DNA of 64,000 bases, taken from contig NZ_CP104694.1 in the NCBI RefSeq assembly GCF_025398735.1, positions 2,257,001-2,321,000 on the forward strand, written 5' to 3'. Below the pieces are notes generated by a model. It did no database searches. It saw only the letters and a list, made by a program, of their open reading frames with translations, and was not told where the DNA came from. This DNA is from Tahibacter amnicola (GTDB taxonomy: Bacteria > Pseudomonadota > Gammaproteobacteria > Xanthomonadales > Rhodanobacteraceae). A program made the position numbers and the translations under genes. Below are positions 26,747-36,815 of the stretch, in pieces; the first letter of the stretch is position 1, and every line of letters begins with the position of its first letter.

Positions 26747-28110
26747 CTAGCGCAGGCCCAAATGGCGGTCAATTGAAAAAGTGTCGCCGTGTGATGGCGG
26801 CAAGGTCCAGACCAGGCGGGCGCCCTGGGCGTCGAGCCAGTCGCGGAAGGAATCCGTCTGCCACAGGTCGCCCACGGCTGCCAGGGTGTTTCCCCGGTAG
26901 ACCAGTGGCATCCGCCCACGCTGCCACGGCGGGACACCGGCGCCCTGCCACAGGTCGCGCAATTCGCGGGTGTGGCGATCGCCCGCGGGCTTGATGGTTT
27001 CTCCGCCGTTGCGCAGTCGCACGGTCAGCGGTTCCTGGAGGGTGACACTGCCATCCTTCGCATCACGCAACGCCAGAGTGCCACTGCCGGGTGGCAATTC
27101 GAGCGGATGTCCGTGCCAGCTGAATTGCCAATCCGGCGGCGGGGCCGGTGTGGGGGCCATTGCATAGAGCAGCGTGCGATACCGTCGCACTTCGGCGCCG
27201 TGCCAGCTCACCTGCAATAGCTTGGTTTCCTGGGAGCACGTGAGCTGCCGGTGCAGCTGGTCGATATGGAAATGTTCCGGCGGCGCCAGTGCAAGACCCC
27301 GCAACCACTCCCGCAGCACGGGCCCGCGCAAGGCGTCGGGAAGCCCGATCCACGCCTGCCACTGCAGTGTTGCCGGGTCCAGGCCCTGGATCATGGCCAG
27401 CGCGCGGCGTGCTTCCTGGTCGAGGAACTCCGCCGTGGCGCCCAGCCAGCGTGCGCTGTGGCCGATGGCCGTATCCAGTTGCGGCCAGCGTTCGCGCAGC
27501 AGTGGCAACACCGCGTGGCGCAGGAAATTGCGGGCATGGCGCGTCTCCGCGTTGCTCGGGTCGTCGATCCAGGTCAGGCCGGCCTGCACCGCGTACCTGT
27601 GCAGGTCATCGCGCGGGCATTCGAGCAGGGGGCGCCAGAGCCACTGCCTTCCGTGTGGTCGAAGGGGCGCATGCCGCGCAAGCCGTCGGCACCTGCGCCG
27701 CGCACCAGTTTCAGCAGCACGGTTTCGGTCTGGTCGTCACGGTGGTGTGCCAGGGCGATGATGGAACCGGGCGCACACTGCCGCGTAATTGCGGCCATGC
27801 GGGCCTCGCGCGCGGCGGCCTCCAGGCCCTGGCCGGCGTCGAGCACAACGGCGACGCGCACGCTGGAGAACGGCACATCGCGTCCGGCAGCGAGGTCGCG
27901 ACAGGTTTCAGCCCAGGCGGCGCTGCGCGGATGCAGGCCATGATCGATATGGATGGCGGACAACCCCCGTTCGCGCGCCGCGGGCAGCGCGGCCAGCGCG
28001 TGCAGCAGCACGGTGGAATCCATGCCGCCGCTCAGCGCAACGACCACCGGGCCAGATGGCAGCGCATCCATGCTGGCCGCGAGCGTGCTGGTTAGGTCCG
28101 TTGGCTTCAC
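26747..28110 (-). pseudogene. tilS: tRNA(Ile)-lysidine synthetase TilS, frameshifted in this sequence
   Basis: Two frames (28110-27574 and 27589-26747) together encode a normal ~453-residue TilS, which converts C34 of tRNA-Ile2 to lysidine so that it reads AUA. The N-terminal half has the PP-loop LSGGMDSTVLLHAL and HHRDDQTETVLLKL, then GLRGMRP and loses frame. Adding one base to the four-G run at 27664-27667 gives GMRPLRPHGRQWLWRPLLE and joins the second half (WIDDPSNAETRHARNFLRH), with the C-terminal substrate domain to the end. TilS is normally essential and no second copy is visible, so a base-calling error is the likeliest cause; a living cell would need an intact gene. Upstream of xseB-ispA. 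Confidence 0.93.
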
Positions 28111-28175
28111 GGCAGGCTCCCCGCCTTGCGGTCGTCAGGCGGCCGGCCTCTGGCGCCGGCCGCTCCGGTGTTGCG

Positions 28176-29135
28176 TCAGCCTCCGCGATACGTGCCGTAG
28201 CGACGGTAGCGCTGGTAGCGCTGCTCCAGCAACGTGGGAATGTCGATGCGTTCGAGCATGTCGAGCTGGCCCAGCAGCACCGATTTGAGTTTCTCGGCCA
28301 TGGCCTGTGGATCGCGATGCGCCCCGCCCAGTGGTTCGGGAATGATCTGGTCGATCAGCCCCAGTTCCATCAGTCGCGGCGCCGTCAGGCCCAGCGCTTC
28401 GGCGGCGTCTTTTGCCTTTTCAGCACTTTTCCACAAAATCGATGCGCAGCCTTCCGGCGTGATGACCGAATAGGTGCTGTACTCAAGCATCAGTGTGCGA
28501 TCGCCGACACCGATGGCCAGTGCGCCGCCTGAACCGCCTTCGCCGATCACCGAGCAGATGACGGGAATGCGCAATGCGGACATTTCCAGCAGATTGCGGG
28601 CGATGGCCTCGGACTGGCCACGCTCTTCGGCACCGACGCCGGGATAGGCGCCGGCGGTATCGATGAAGGTCAGCAAGGGCAGGCGAAAGCGCTCGGCCAT
28701 CTTCATCAGACGCAGCGCCTTGCGATAGCCCTCCGGCCGCGGCATGCCGAAATTGCGCCGGATCTTGGTCTTGGTATCGCGGCCTTTCTGGTGGCCGATC
28801 ACCATCACCGGCCGTCCCTCGATGCGTGCGACCCCGCCCACGATGGCGGCGTCGTCCGCAAAGGCCCGGTCGCCGGCGAGCTCGTGGAATTCGTCGCAGA
28901 TAGCCGCGAGGTAGTCGAGCGTATAAGGGCGCGAGGGATGGCGTGCCAGCTGCGACACCTGCCAGGGATTCAAGGTGCGGAAGATCTCCGCGGTCTTGAG
29001 CTTGAGCTTGTCCTTGAGGCGGGCGATCTCTTCCTCGATGTTGAACGCCTGGCCGTGGCTGGCATGCCGCAGTTCCTGGATCTTGGCTTCCAGTTCGGCA
29101 ATCGGCTGTTCGAATTCGAGGAAGTTGGGATTCAT
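28176..29135 (-). CDS. accA: Acetyl-CoA carboxylase carboxyltransferase subunit alpha
   Basis: This 319-residue protein matches E. coli AccA (319). With AccD it transfers CO2 from carboxybiotin to acetyl-CoA, making malonyl-CoA for fatty acid synthesis. Conserved blocks include [19 protein letters not shown] at the N-terminus, [48 protein letters not shown] and [16 protein letters not shown]-rich hairpin without a T-tract (arms 28139-28147 and 28155-28163) lies between it and tilS. accD is not in the window. Confidence 0.97.
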   Translation of the reverse strand: MNPNFLEFEQPIAELEAKIQELRHASHGQAFNIEEEIARLKDKLKLKTAEIFRTLNPWQVSQLARHPSRPYTLDYLAAICDEFHELAGDRAFADDAAIVGGVARIEGRPVMVIGHQKGRDTKTKIRRNFGMPRPEGYRKALRLMKMAERFRLPLLTFIDTAGAYPGVGAEERGQSEAIARNLLEMSALRIPVICSVIGEGGSGGALAIGVGDRTLMLEYSTYSVITPEGCASILWKSAEKAKDAAEALGLTAPRLMELGLIDQIIPEPLGGAHRDPQAMAEKLKSVLLGQLDMLERIDIPTLLEQRYQRYRRYGTYRGG

Positions 29136-29337
29136 TCGCGCAAGATGTCAGACAAAGGCGGCCAGTTTAGCCGGCCTTGGGGCGCAGGCGAAGCCTGTGG
29201 GGGTTCGGTGCGCCGTGCATTGGACGGGCGAGAGTGCGACGATGGTGCACCACCGGCGCGCCGGTTGCGGGATTCTCCGCCCCTCCGGCCGGCGAGCGCC
29301 GCCAACCGGGCGGAACTGCGGCCGAAAGGAGCACATC

Positions 29338-29652
29338 ATGGCCAAGTATTGTGATCACGTGTATTCCAGCCCCCAGGACGTGGCCTGGCTGGAAGGGCTG
29401 ATCCAGCAATTGCCGGGCGGAGAGCACGTCCGCGTGACCTGTCGTGATGGCCGGATCGTCACCGGCATCGTCAGTGAGCCGCCGATCCTGCAGGTGGCTG
29501 AGCAGCCCGATGGCCGTGAGGGCAGCAATGCTTTGTTGCGCCTGGAGCGGGCCGGCGGTGCCACCCTGGATGGCATCTGCGACATCTGGCTCGACACCAT
29601 CACGCGTGTGGAGCCGCTGATCCATCCGCAGGTCAGCGAGCTTTCGCACTGA
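29338..29652 (+). CDS. DUF3247 family protein
   Basis: The protein has 104 residues from ATG 29338 behind AAAGGAGCACATC. It contains the block VAWLEGLIQQLPGGEHVRVTC then RDGRIVTGIVSEPPILQV and DGICDIWLDTITRVEPLI, which I recognise as DUF3247, a family seen mainly in Xanthomonadales. The crystal structure of a Xanthomonas member shows a small beta-barrel fold, reported as Sm-like; the function is unknown. This entry supports the taxonomic guess for the window. It is divergent from accA across 200 bp. Confidence 0.8.
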   Translation: MAKYCDHVYSSPQDVAWLEGLIQQLPGGEHVRVTCRDGRIVTGIVSEPPILQVAEQPDGREGSNALLRLERAGGATLDGICDIWLDTITRVEPLIHPQVSELSH

Positions 29653-29673
29653 GAGACAGATGCAGGTCCCTCT

Positions 29674-29853
29674 TCAGCGGTGCGGAGCAGCGATCTCCAC
29701 ACCCTGCGAGCCGGCGCTGCGGTATTCGGGATTGCGCAGGTCCGATGCGATGACGAAGCCTGCGACGAGCGGGATCAGTCCGCCCATGATGGTGAGCGCT
29801 GCGCGATAGATGCGCGTGGGGCCGTCGGTGTCCGGCAGGTGGTGCGGGATCAT
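29674..29853 (-). CDS. Small single-pass membrane protein (59 aa)
   Basis: This 59-residue frame from ATG 29853 reads MIPHHLPDTDGPTRIYRAAL and then a clear membrane helix (TIMGGLIPLVAGFVIASDL) with a short hydrophilic tail. The membrane-helix content makes it more believable than a chance frame. The ribosome site (ACTGGACT) is moderate. It is convergent with DUF3247 and lies 66 bp upstream of the propeller kinase stop codon region on the same strand, so could be co-transcribed after that kinase. Confidence 0.5.
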   Translation of the reverse strand: MIPHHLPDTDGPTRIYRAALTIMGGLIPLVAGFVIASDLRNPEYRSAGSQGVEIAAPHR

Positions 29854-29919
29854 AGTCCAGTCTACGGGTAGTGACTCGCCTTGTCAGAACGCTGAAAGGC
29901 GGCAGACCGAACAGGTGAA

Positions 29920-32900
29920 TCAGCTCGCCACGGGTTTGTGCGGCAGACGGATCGTGACGGTGGTTCCCTGGCCTGGTTCGCTTTCGATGGTGATCGTGCC
30001 GCCATGCGTCTGCACGATGCTGTAGGCGACCGAAAGTCCCAGGCCGGTGCCGCTGCCGACCGGGCGCGTCGTGAAGAAGGGCTCGAACACGCGGCCGATG
30101 TTGGCCGGGCTGATGCCCTCGCCGTTGTCGCTGATGGTGATCCGGATGCCATCCGGTTCCGGGCGTGTGCGGATCGTGATCCGGCCCTTGCCGTCCAGCG
30201 CCTGCACGGCATTGACGAGCACGTTCAGAAACACCTGGTTGAGCTGGAAGGGCAGGCATTCGATACGCGGCAGCTGGCCGTAGTCGCGTATCACATCGAT
30301 CTTGTCCTTGATTTCGTGGGCAATCACGTTGAGCGTGCTTTCCAGGCCCTGGTGCACGTCGGTGAGCTGCCACTCGGCTTCATCCAGGTGGGAAAAGTCG
30401 CGCAGGTCCTTCACGATCTTGGCGACCTGGATGATGCCGTCGAGTGATTCCTTGAGCAGTTGCGGCACGTCGTCGCGCAGGTAGTCGAGCTCGATTTCGG
30501 TCTTCCGGCGTTCCAGCTTTTGCGCCAGATGCGGCGGTGCCGAGGTTTCGATCTGGCCATAGTCGTCGAGCAGGGCGAAGATATCCTCGACGTAGCGCTT
30601 CATTCCGCTCAGGTTCGAGCCGATGAAACCGATCGGCGTGTTGATCTCATGCGCGACACCGGCCGCCAGTTGGCCGACAGATGCCATTTTTTCCGATTGC
30701 AGCAATTGCAGCTGCGTGCCGGCCAGTTTCTGGTTAAGGGCTTCCAGCTCGTCATTGCGCTGCTGCAGGGCCTGTTCCGCAGCGCGTCGCTCGGTCACTT
30801 CCACCTCCAGCTGCAGATTGATCTCGCGCTGGCGTTCATTGGCCAGGCGCAACTCACCGGTGCGCAGTGCCACCTGTTCCTCCAGCTGGCGGTTGCGTCG
30901 CTGCAGTGCCGCCAGGCGCCAGCGCACCACGAGCATGACGACGCCGACCAGCGACAGGCCGATCAGGGCGCGGAACCACCAGGTTTCCCACCAGGCCGGC
31001 AGTACGCGGAAGGGCACGCTTGCCAGTGGACCCCACGGGTGATGCTGGTCGGCGCGCGCCGCGACCTCGAACCGGTAGACGCCCTGGGGCAGCGAGGAGT
31101 ACCGCACGTCGCGGTTCTCGGTGATGTTGAAGTCCTTGTCGAAACCCGTCAGGCGAACCTGGTACTGCAACGACCCTTCGGCCAGATAGTCGACGGCCGT
31201 GAAGCGGGCCTCGAACACGCCTTCGTCCCGCGGCACCTGGATATCGGTTTCGGTTCCGGTCAATGTCAGCTTGCCCAGCCGCAGCGACAGCAGCTCGACC
31301 GTCGGCGGCTTGCGTTCCGGCAGCTTGTCAAAGCGCTTGCCGTCAAAGCGCGCGATGCCGGCACTGGTGCCGAACCACACATCCCCGTTGGCTTCGGACA
31401 GAAATGCCATGTTGGCGGTGTCCTCGCCAACGAGGCCGTCGGCGGCGCGGTACTGCTCGTTGCCCCGGGACGAGACCATGTCCAGTCCCATGCCTCCGCC
31501 GATCCACACGCGCCGGGCGAGATCCTCGCCCATCAGGAATACTTTCTGCAGCGAGCGGGGCGCTTCGTCGTCATAGTGACGCTGGACGCGTAGCGCACCG
31601 TTGTCCAGGCTGACCCTCGCGACGCCATAGGCTTCGAAATAGCCCACCAGCATCTGGTGGTCGAGAGTTGGAAACAAGTACACAATGTAGTTGTGACGCA
31701 GCCCGTCCGTCGTAGTGTAGCGGCGCCACTGCGTACCGTCGCGAACGATCAGCCCGTGCTGGCCCGCAACCCACAGGCGCCCGTCGGCGTCTTCCCGCAG
31801 ATCGCCGATGTTTTCCTGCGGCGTGCCGTCAGGCAGTTCTTCGCGCCGGAATGCCAGCGGCTTCGCTGCGGTATCGGCCGAGTACAGGCCGGCGCCGTCG
31901 GTGGCCACCCACAGCGTGCCCTTGCGATCGAGCAGGATGCGGAAGATCCGCTTGGGCGGGTCCGCCGTGGAGACGTGTTCGCGCGACAGTTGCTTGCGGT
32001 CGGGGTGGTAGATCAGGATTTCGTTGCCCGGCAGCCCGGCCATGTACATCGTGCCGTCGGCGGCGCGGACGATGGAACGGATGGTGTTGCTTTCCGATCC
32101 GGCAATCGTGGTGAAACCGCCGGGGGTGAAGAGCGCCAGCCCCTTCTCGGTGCCAACCCAGAGGCGTTGTTCGGGATCGCGATAGAACGACCACACGAGG
32201 GGATTGGGAAGTCCCTCGGCCTGGGTATACGCGTGGAACACGCCGCGGCCGAGCATCCGGTGCAGGCCGACCGAACCGATCCACACGGAGCCGTCGCGAT
32301 CTTCCAGCACGGCCCGGTTGCGCGCTGGCGGCAGGCCTTCCTTCGGGCCGAGCACCTGCCACGTATCGCCGACCAGATGGAGGATGCTGGTGTCCGACGG
32401 TGCCCAGATCTCTCCGTTGCGTCCGGCGGTGAGATAGCCGTAGCTGCTGGTCGGGCTGATCGGCGTTTGCGCCGGCGAAAAACGGCCGGCTTTTGGGTCG
32501 AACATCCACATCGCACCGGCGGAGCGGGCCCACACGCGGCCCTGGCCGTCTTCGGCAATACCGTCAATGCGCTCGCGCAGAAGCTCGGCCGGTGCATCCA
32601 CCTCGTGCCAGTTGCCGTCGCGCCAGATCCAGATCCGTGCCTCGCCGTTCCACTGTGCGACCCACATGCCGTTGTTCTTGCGCCCCTGCCACATGGCGGT
32701 GGCTTCGCCACCTGGCCACTGTGCGGCAAGGGCAAAGGGCGTCTGCGGTGTTCCGACAAATGGGCCGCGGGGCGTCGCCACCCAGATGCCGCCGGGGCCG
32801 TCAGAGAGCGTGGTGACCGTGATCGATGGCAGTCCCTGCGCGGGCAGGATACGTTCGAAGCGTTGACCGTTCCAATGGCTGAGGCCGCCGTGCGTACCGG

Positions 32901-33267
32901 CCCACAGTACGCCTTTGGCATCCACGTGCAGGGCATTGATCAGGATCGAATGGAGCCCTTCGCGCGTACCGAACGCGTCGAAGTGATAACCATCGTAGCG
33001 GAACAGGCCGTTTTCGGCACCGATCCAGATAAAGCCGCGGGTGTCCTGTGCCAGCTGCTGGATCGCCACGTAGGACAGCCCCTGCGCCGCCCCGTAGTCG
33101 CGGAACAGGTACTGTCCGGCAGGCATCGTGCCGGCCGCAATGGGGTCATGCGGTGCCGTAATGGCAGGTGTCTGCGCGCCGGCACCCGGACAGAACAGCA
33201 AGGCCAGCGCCGCCAGCGTCCAGGACGTCAGGCATGCTACGGCTTGCATTGGACGCATCAACGGCAT
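29920..33267 (-). CDS. Periplasmic beta-propeller sensor histidine kinase
   Basis: The protein has 1115 residues from ATG 33267 (alternative ATGs at 33258 and 33249). A signal peptide (WTLAALALLFCPGAGA) precedes ~14 Reg_prop repeats of the two-bladed propeller type (GFIWIGAENGLFRYDGYHF and similar), a Y_Y_Y domain (DKDFNITENRDVRYSSLPQG), one membrane helix (FRALIGLSLVGVVMLVVRW), a coiled coil, HisKA (VAHEINTPIGF, His873) and HATPase (NVLVNAVQAL, DNGEGIS, GTGLGLSVAY). This is the hybrid-less relative of Bacteroides HTCS and Xanthomonad propeller kinases, sensing a sugar or other periplasmic ligand. No response regulator adjoins it. The start codon has no good ribosome site and sits beside an inverted repeat. 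Confidence 0.93.
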   Translation of the reverse strand: MPLMRPMQAVACLTSWTLAALALLFCPGAGAQTPAITAPHDPIAAGTMPAGQYLFRDYGAAQGLSYVAIQQLAQDTRGFIWIGAENGLFRYDGYHFDAFGTREGLHSILINALHVDAKGVLWAGTHGGLSHWNGQRFERILPAQGLPSITVTTLSDGPGGIWVATPRGPFVGTPQTPFALAAQWPGGEATAMWQGRKNNGMWVAQWNGEARIWIWRDGNWHEVDAPAELLRERIDGIAEDGQGRVWARSAGAMWMFDPKAGRFSPAQTPISPTSSYGYLTAGRNGEIWAPSDTSILHLVGDTWQVLGPKEGLPPARNRAVLEDRDGSVWIGSVGLHRMLGRGVFHAYTQAEGLPNPLVWSFYRDPEQRLWVGTEKGLALFTPGGFTTIAGSESNTIRSIVRAADGTMYMAGLPGNEILIYHPDRKQLSREHVSTADPPKRIFRILLDRKGTLWVATDGAGLYSADTAAKPLAFRREELPDGTPQENIGDLREDADGRLWVAGQHGLIVRDGTQWRRYTTTDGLRHNYIVYLFPTLDHQMLVGYFEAYGVARVSLDNGALRVQRHYDDEAPRSLQKVFLMGEDLARRVWIGGGMGLDMVSSRGNEQYRAADGLVGEDTANMAFLSEANGDVWFGTSAGIARFDGKRFDKLPERKPPTVELLSLRLGKLTLTGTETDIQVPRDEGVFEARFTAVDYLAEGSLQYQVRLTGFDKDFNITENRDVRYSSLPQGVYRFEVAARADQHHPWGPLASVPFRVLPAWWETWWFRALIGLSLVGVVMLVVRWRLAALQRRNRQLEEQVALRTGELRLANERQREINLQLEVEVTERRAAEQALQQRNDELEALNQKLAGTQLQLLQSEKMASVGQLAAGVAHEINTPIGFIGSNLSGMKRYVEDIFALLDDYGQIETSAPPHLAQKLERRKTEIELDYLRDDVPQLLKESLDGIIQVAKIVKDLRDFSHLDEAEWQLTDVHQGLESTLNVIAHEIKDKIDVIRDYGQLPRIECLPFQLNQVFLNVLVNAVQALDGKGRITIRTRPEPDGIRITISDNGEGISPANIGRVFEPFFTTRPVGSGTGLGLSVAYSIVQTHGGTITIESEPGQGTTVTIRLPHKPVAS

Positions 33268-33272
33268 GGCGC

Positions 33273-33294
33273 TGGATAAAAAGATATTTGTCCA
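33273..33294. promoter_or_regulatory. AT-rich inverted repeat immediately upstream of the propeller kinase start
   Basis: TGGATAAA at 33273-33280 and TTTGTCCA at 33287-33294 are inverted with one mismatch around 6 bp. The element covers the place where the ribosome site should be, so it may be an operator or an mRNA hairpin that limits translation. Confidence 0.4.
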
Positions 33295-33421
33295 GAAAGT
33301 ATGGTGCGGTGCAATGGGGCCGGTAGCGGGTTCGACAACGGGCGTTTGTTCCGAAAAGCAATGCGTGTACCTAATATACCCTTCCCGCTTCCGGCGCAGC
33401 GGCGCAGGTTGTGAAACAAAT

Positions 33422-33455
33422 GTGGCAGCCCGGACGTGACCGTCCGGGCTGCCAC
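33422..33455 (-). terminator. Rho-independent terminator of the subtilase gene
   Basis: A perfect 15-bp stem (GTGGCAGCCCGGACG with its complement, loop TGAC) is followed on the minus strand by ATTTGTTT. It lies 49 bp beyond the subtilase stop. Confidence 0.85.
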
Positions 33456-33503
33456 GGAGAGGGATCCGGCCATGCGCAGCCTGCGCGCGGCCGGATCTGC
33501 GCG

Positions 33504-36500
33504 CTAGCGCGTAGCGTTCACCTGCACTACCGCGGTCGACGGCGGCGGCGAGTTGCTGCCGATGCACAGGTAGCCGGTGGCGGCGTCGGCCGGCAGGGTG
33601 GCAGCGCTGACCGTCAGCACGGTCAACTGGCTCTGCTGCGCACCAACCGTTCCACTGGCGGGTGCCTGGGCCAGCCAGGGGAGCGCGTCGCAGGCGGCGG
33701 CGGTCTCGACCGTGATGGCGAAGCCCGGCTGGTCACTGATCGCCACCCATTGGTCGTCCGGCGGCGGCGCCGTCGGGTTGATGCTGACCCCATAGGTGCC
33801 GTTGCCCTCGCTCGACTGGTATAGCGCCCAGCCGCGGGTACAGCCGTTCGCGTTTGGCGCGCACGGCAATTCCGGATACACCGCCAGCCAGTACCGACCT
33901 GGCGGCAGCGACGCCGGGGCCCCGGCGACCGCCAGGTTGAGCCCGACGGTGGTGCCGGATACGGTGACACCCGCGCCGCCCAACGTACTGTCGTGGCTCC
34001 ACACGGCGGCGGCACCGCCCATCGGGTTGCCGGCCGGCTTGCCGGCCGCGTCCGCGTAAAGACGCCAGTGGATCGGCGTGGTGGCTGGCTGGCTCGCGAG
34101 GCTTGCGCCGACGCCGAATCCGGTGACCTGCAACCGATTCAGGGTCACCGGGCCCGAGCCCGTGAGCACGAAATCATCCGCGGCGAAATAGCTGTAGCTG
34201 ACGTCGGTGTACTTGGTGCTGTAGTAGCCGTAGTTGACGGTCCGCGTCTGCGCCACCCAGGGATAAGTCGCGGTCGAGCCGTCGGTGAGCCGGGCGAAGT
34301 TCAGCCCCGGACCTCCCGTGTTGCGAACCGGCAGCTCGGCGGTGGTACTGGGTTGCCCCGACGGAATTGCCACGCTGAGCGCCTTCGGCACCGAGATCCT
34401 TGGCGCCGGCACCGCAACGGCGACCGGCCAATGCAAGGTCGGCAGGCTGCTGTCGCTGGGGGTGAGTGTCACTTCGCCGAACTGGAACGTGCCGTCCGCC
34501 GGCAAGCTGGTCGCGACGATCGTCACGTCCACGGCGTGACCCTGGTTCGGGCCGAGCACCAGCGTCGAAGGAGACACGCTGCCCGGCAGGCCGTCGAGGC
34601 TGAGCGACCAGGTAACGGTGTTCGACCGTGTGCTGCGCACGTGCCGGTTGAAGCGGCAGCGCGCCTGGCCACCGTCATCGGACAGGCAGGTGCTGTCCTG
34701 CAGGCTGGGCAGGTTGAGCGTGGCACCGTCACCGCCTTCCTGCGGGTTGGCCCAGGCCATGTGCAGCGCTGACTCATCCAGGACCAGGCCTGCACGGCTG
34801 GCCACGTCCACCTGGATACGGCCGGCGCCCCGGTCGAAGTAGTCGCTGGGCGTAGTACCGTTGGGCTTGGTCAGGCCGACTTCCTTGGCCGTCATCATGA
34901 GTGCCGACTTGATCTCCATCGGCGACCAGTCCGGATGCAGTGCGACCAGCAGCGCGCCGGCCCCTGCTACGTGTGGCGTAGCCATGGAGGTGCCACCCAT
35001 CAGCCCGACGACGTTGGCGCCGTTGACGGTCGTGGTGAAGGTGAGGTTGTTGTAGGCCGCCAGGATATCCACGCCCGGTGCCTGCACGTCGGGCTTGAGC
35101 ACGTTGTAGGCATTGGGGCCGAGCAGGCTGAATCCGGCCAGCGAATCGGCCAGCGCCGGCAGGCGCCGCGCCGGATAGGCAATGGTGATAGTGGCGCCGG
35201 CGTGGGTCTGCAGGTAGGTGTGCAGGTTGCCGCCCGCGGTCTGCGAGGTGGTGAACACCGGAATGGGCTGGTTGGCGCCGCTGGTGAACGAGGCGTCCGT
35301 ATTGGCGGTGATCAGCACGTGCGTGGCGCCGGCCGCCAGCGCATTGCCGGCCATGGCGTGCGTGCCGCAGCCACCGACGGTCGGGCCGCCACCGTACTTG
35401 AGCAGCGCCACCTTGCCGGAAAATGCGCTGGCGGCGAATGGCGTGCAGCCATCGGACGCCTGGCCGAACGTCGGGCTGGCGACGATCGGCGCGCCGCTCA
35501 GCGGCCCGCTCAACTGGGCGCCGGCAGGAGCCGGACTGACCGCGAGGTCTGGTGGGGCCGAGGCGCCGTTGACCGCCATGCTGAACCCGATGGCACCCAC
35601 GGTGTGCGTGCCGGCCGCAACGGAGGTCACCCAGGGCTCATGGTGGTGCGAGGTGCCGGGAAGCGGCACCGGAACCGATGGGCCCGTGTTGCCGGCTGCG
35701 GCCGCGACGAAGATGCCGGCACCGGTCGCGCCGAGGAAGGCGAGGGAGGTGCTGTCGTCCCACGGCGTGGTGCCACCGGAGATCGAGAAGCTCAGGACAT
35801 CGACCACGCCGTCCGCAACTGCCTGATCAACCGCGGCGGTGGTGGCGGACAGGGGGCAGGCGTTGTGCTCGCAGGTCTTGAAGATGACCAGGTTGGCGCG
35901 TGGCGCCACCCCTGACATCCGCGCGGGATAGCCGTTGACCGTGCCGCTGCGCCCGTTGCCGCCGGCGGTGCTCGCCGTGTGGCTGCCGTGGCCTTCGCGG
36001 TCTTCTGCCGCGGCATCGGAGGCCACCTCGTCGTACACGCCGATCACCTTCGCGTTGCATGGCGACGGAGTGGCGTTGCACAGGCTGCCGAGGTAGACGC
36101 CGTTCCCCAGCGGATTGACGTGGGTGTAGCCGCTTGGATCGGTCGCGGCAAACGACGGGCTCAGGCTGTTGAAGCCGGTATCGAGCACGCCGATCACCAC
36201 GCCTTCGCCGCGCGATCCCGCGCGCGCCTCGAAGGAGTCGATGAAGAAGCTGTCCTGGGCGGCCGAAGGAAGCCCCCACCACAGCGGCGGTGCACCGATG
36301 AACTGCGGCCCCACATCCGTCGCCAAGGTCCGTGTTGCGTCGCGTTCGACGGCTGCGACACCCTCGGAACGCCGCACTGCCTCGACTTCATCCACCTGCA
36401 GCACAACCACTACTGCATTGATAGCATGCTGCATCCGGCGCGTGACGGCGAGCGGCCGCCCGAGCGTCCGTTCCAGCGCCAGCAGGCGTTCGGTCTGCGT

Positions 36501-36815
36501 GCCAGCGAGGTGCTGTGTGTAGGCGCGGGCGGCGGCGCTCTGCGTGTCCAGGCGTTTGCGCCCCTTGCGGATGGATTGCGGCGGTGCCGCGAAGCGGGCG
36601 TCGTCGCCCGGGTACAGCGCCAGCGGCGCTTCCCTGAAGCGGACAATGTAGCGCGCCGTTTCAGCGGGGCTCAGGGCCGTGTCGACGCTGGCGCCGAGGG
36701 GTCGGCCCGATTCACCGACCGGTGGAACAGACGCGGAAACAACAGGCAGGCCAGACAGGAAAACGGTGGCGATGGCCGCGGCCAGCGTCCAGGGCCTTTG
36801 CATACGGGAATTCAT
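33504..36815 (-). CDS. Large exported subtilisin-like serine protease (S8 family)
   Basis: This is a 1103-residue protein with a signal peptide (residues ~1-29), an inhibitor I9-like propeptide (~55-165, ARYIVRFREAPL to GVAAVERD), and a catalytic domain with Asp212 (GVLDTGF), His276 (GHGSHTAS), oxyanion Asn376 and Ser610 (GGTSMATPH). A PA domain is inserted around 430-545. A beta-sandwich Fn3-like region (~690-810) and a further C-terminal beta region (~840-1103) follow. It is a secreted general protease or a maturation enzyme; two Cys pairs (e.g. LCNATPSPCNA) suggest disulfides outside the cytoplasm. Likely monocistronic, ended by the 15-bp hairpin. Confidence 0.94.
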   Translation of the reverse strand: MNSRMQRPWTLAAAIATVFLSGLPVVSASVPPVGESGRPLGASVDTALSPAETARYIVRFREAPLALYPGDDARFAAPPQSIRKGRKRLDTQSAAARAYTQHLAGTQTERLLALERTLGRPLAVTRRMQHAINAVVVVLQVDEVEAVRRSEGVAAVERDATRTLATDVGPQFIGAPPLWWGLPSAAQDSFFIDSFEARAGSRGEGVVIGVLDTGFNSLSPSFAATDPSGYTHVNPLGNGVYLGSLCNATPSPCNAKVIGVYDEVASDAAAEDREGHGSHTASTAGGNGRSGTVNGYPARMSGVAPRANLVIFKTCEHNACPLSATTAAVDQAVADGVVDVLSFSISGGTTPWDDSTSLAFLGATGAGIFVAAAAGNTGPSVPVPLPGTSHHHEPWVTSVAAGTHTVGAIGFSMAVNGASAPPDLAVSPAPAGAQLSGPLSGAPIVASPTFGQASDGCTPFAASAFSGKVALLKYGGGPTVGGCGTHAMAGNALAAGATHVLITANTDASFTSGANQPIPVFTTSQTAGGNLHTYLQTHAGATITIAYPARRLPALADSLAGFSLLGPNAYNVLKPDVQAPGVDILAAYNNLTFTTTVNGANVVGLMGGTSMATPHVAGAGALLVALHPDWSPMEIKSALMMTAKEVGLTKPNGTTPSDYFDRGAGRIQVDVASRAGLVLDESALHMAWANPQEGGDGATLNLPSLQDSTCLSDDGGQARCRFNRHVRSTRSNTVTWSLSLDGLPGSVSPSTLVLGPNQGHAVDVTIVATSLPADGTFQFGEVTLTPSDSSLPTLHWPVAVAVPAPRISVPKALSVAIPSGQPSTTAELPVRNTGGPGLNFARLTDGSTATYPWVAQTRTVNYGYYSTKYTDVSYSYFAADDFVLTGSGPVTLNRLQVTGFGVGASLASQPATTPIHWRLYADAAGKPAGNPMGGAAAVWSHDSTLGGAGVTVSGTTVGLNLAVAGAPASLPPGRYWLAVYPELPCAPNANGCTRGWALYQSSEGNGTYGVSINPTAPPPDDQWVAISDQPGFAITVETAAACDALPWLAQAPASGTVGAQQSQLTVLTVSAATLPADAATGYLCIGSNSPPPSTAVVQVNATR

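Noticed and set aside
31657..33279. 540-codon plus-strand frame opposite the propeller kinase
   Set aside because: The minus strand has Reg_prop repeats and kinase motifs; the plus frame has none.
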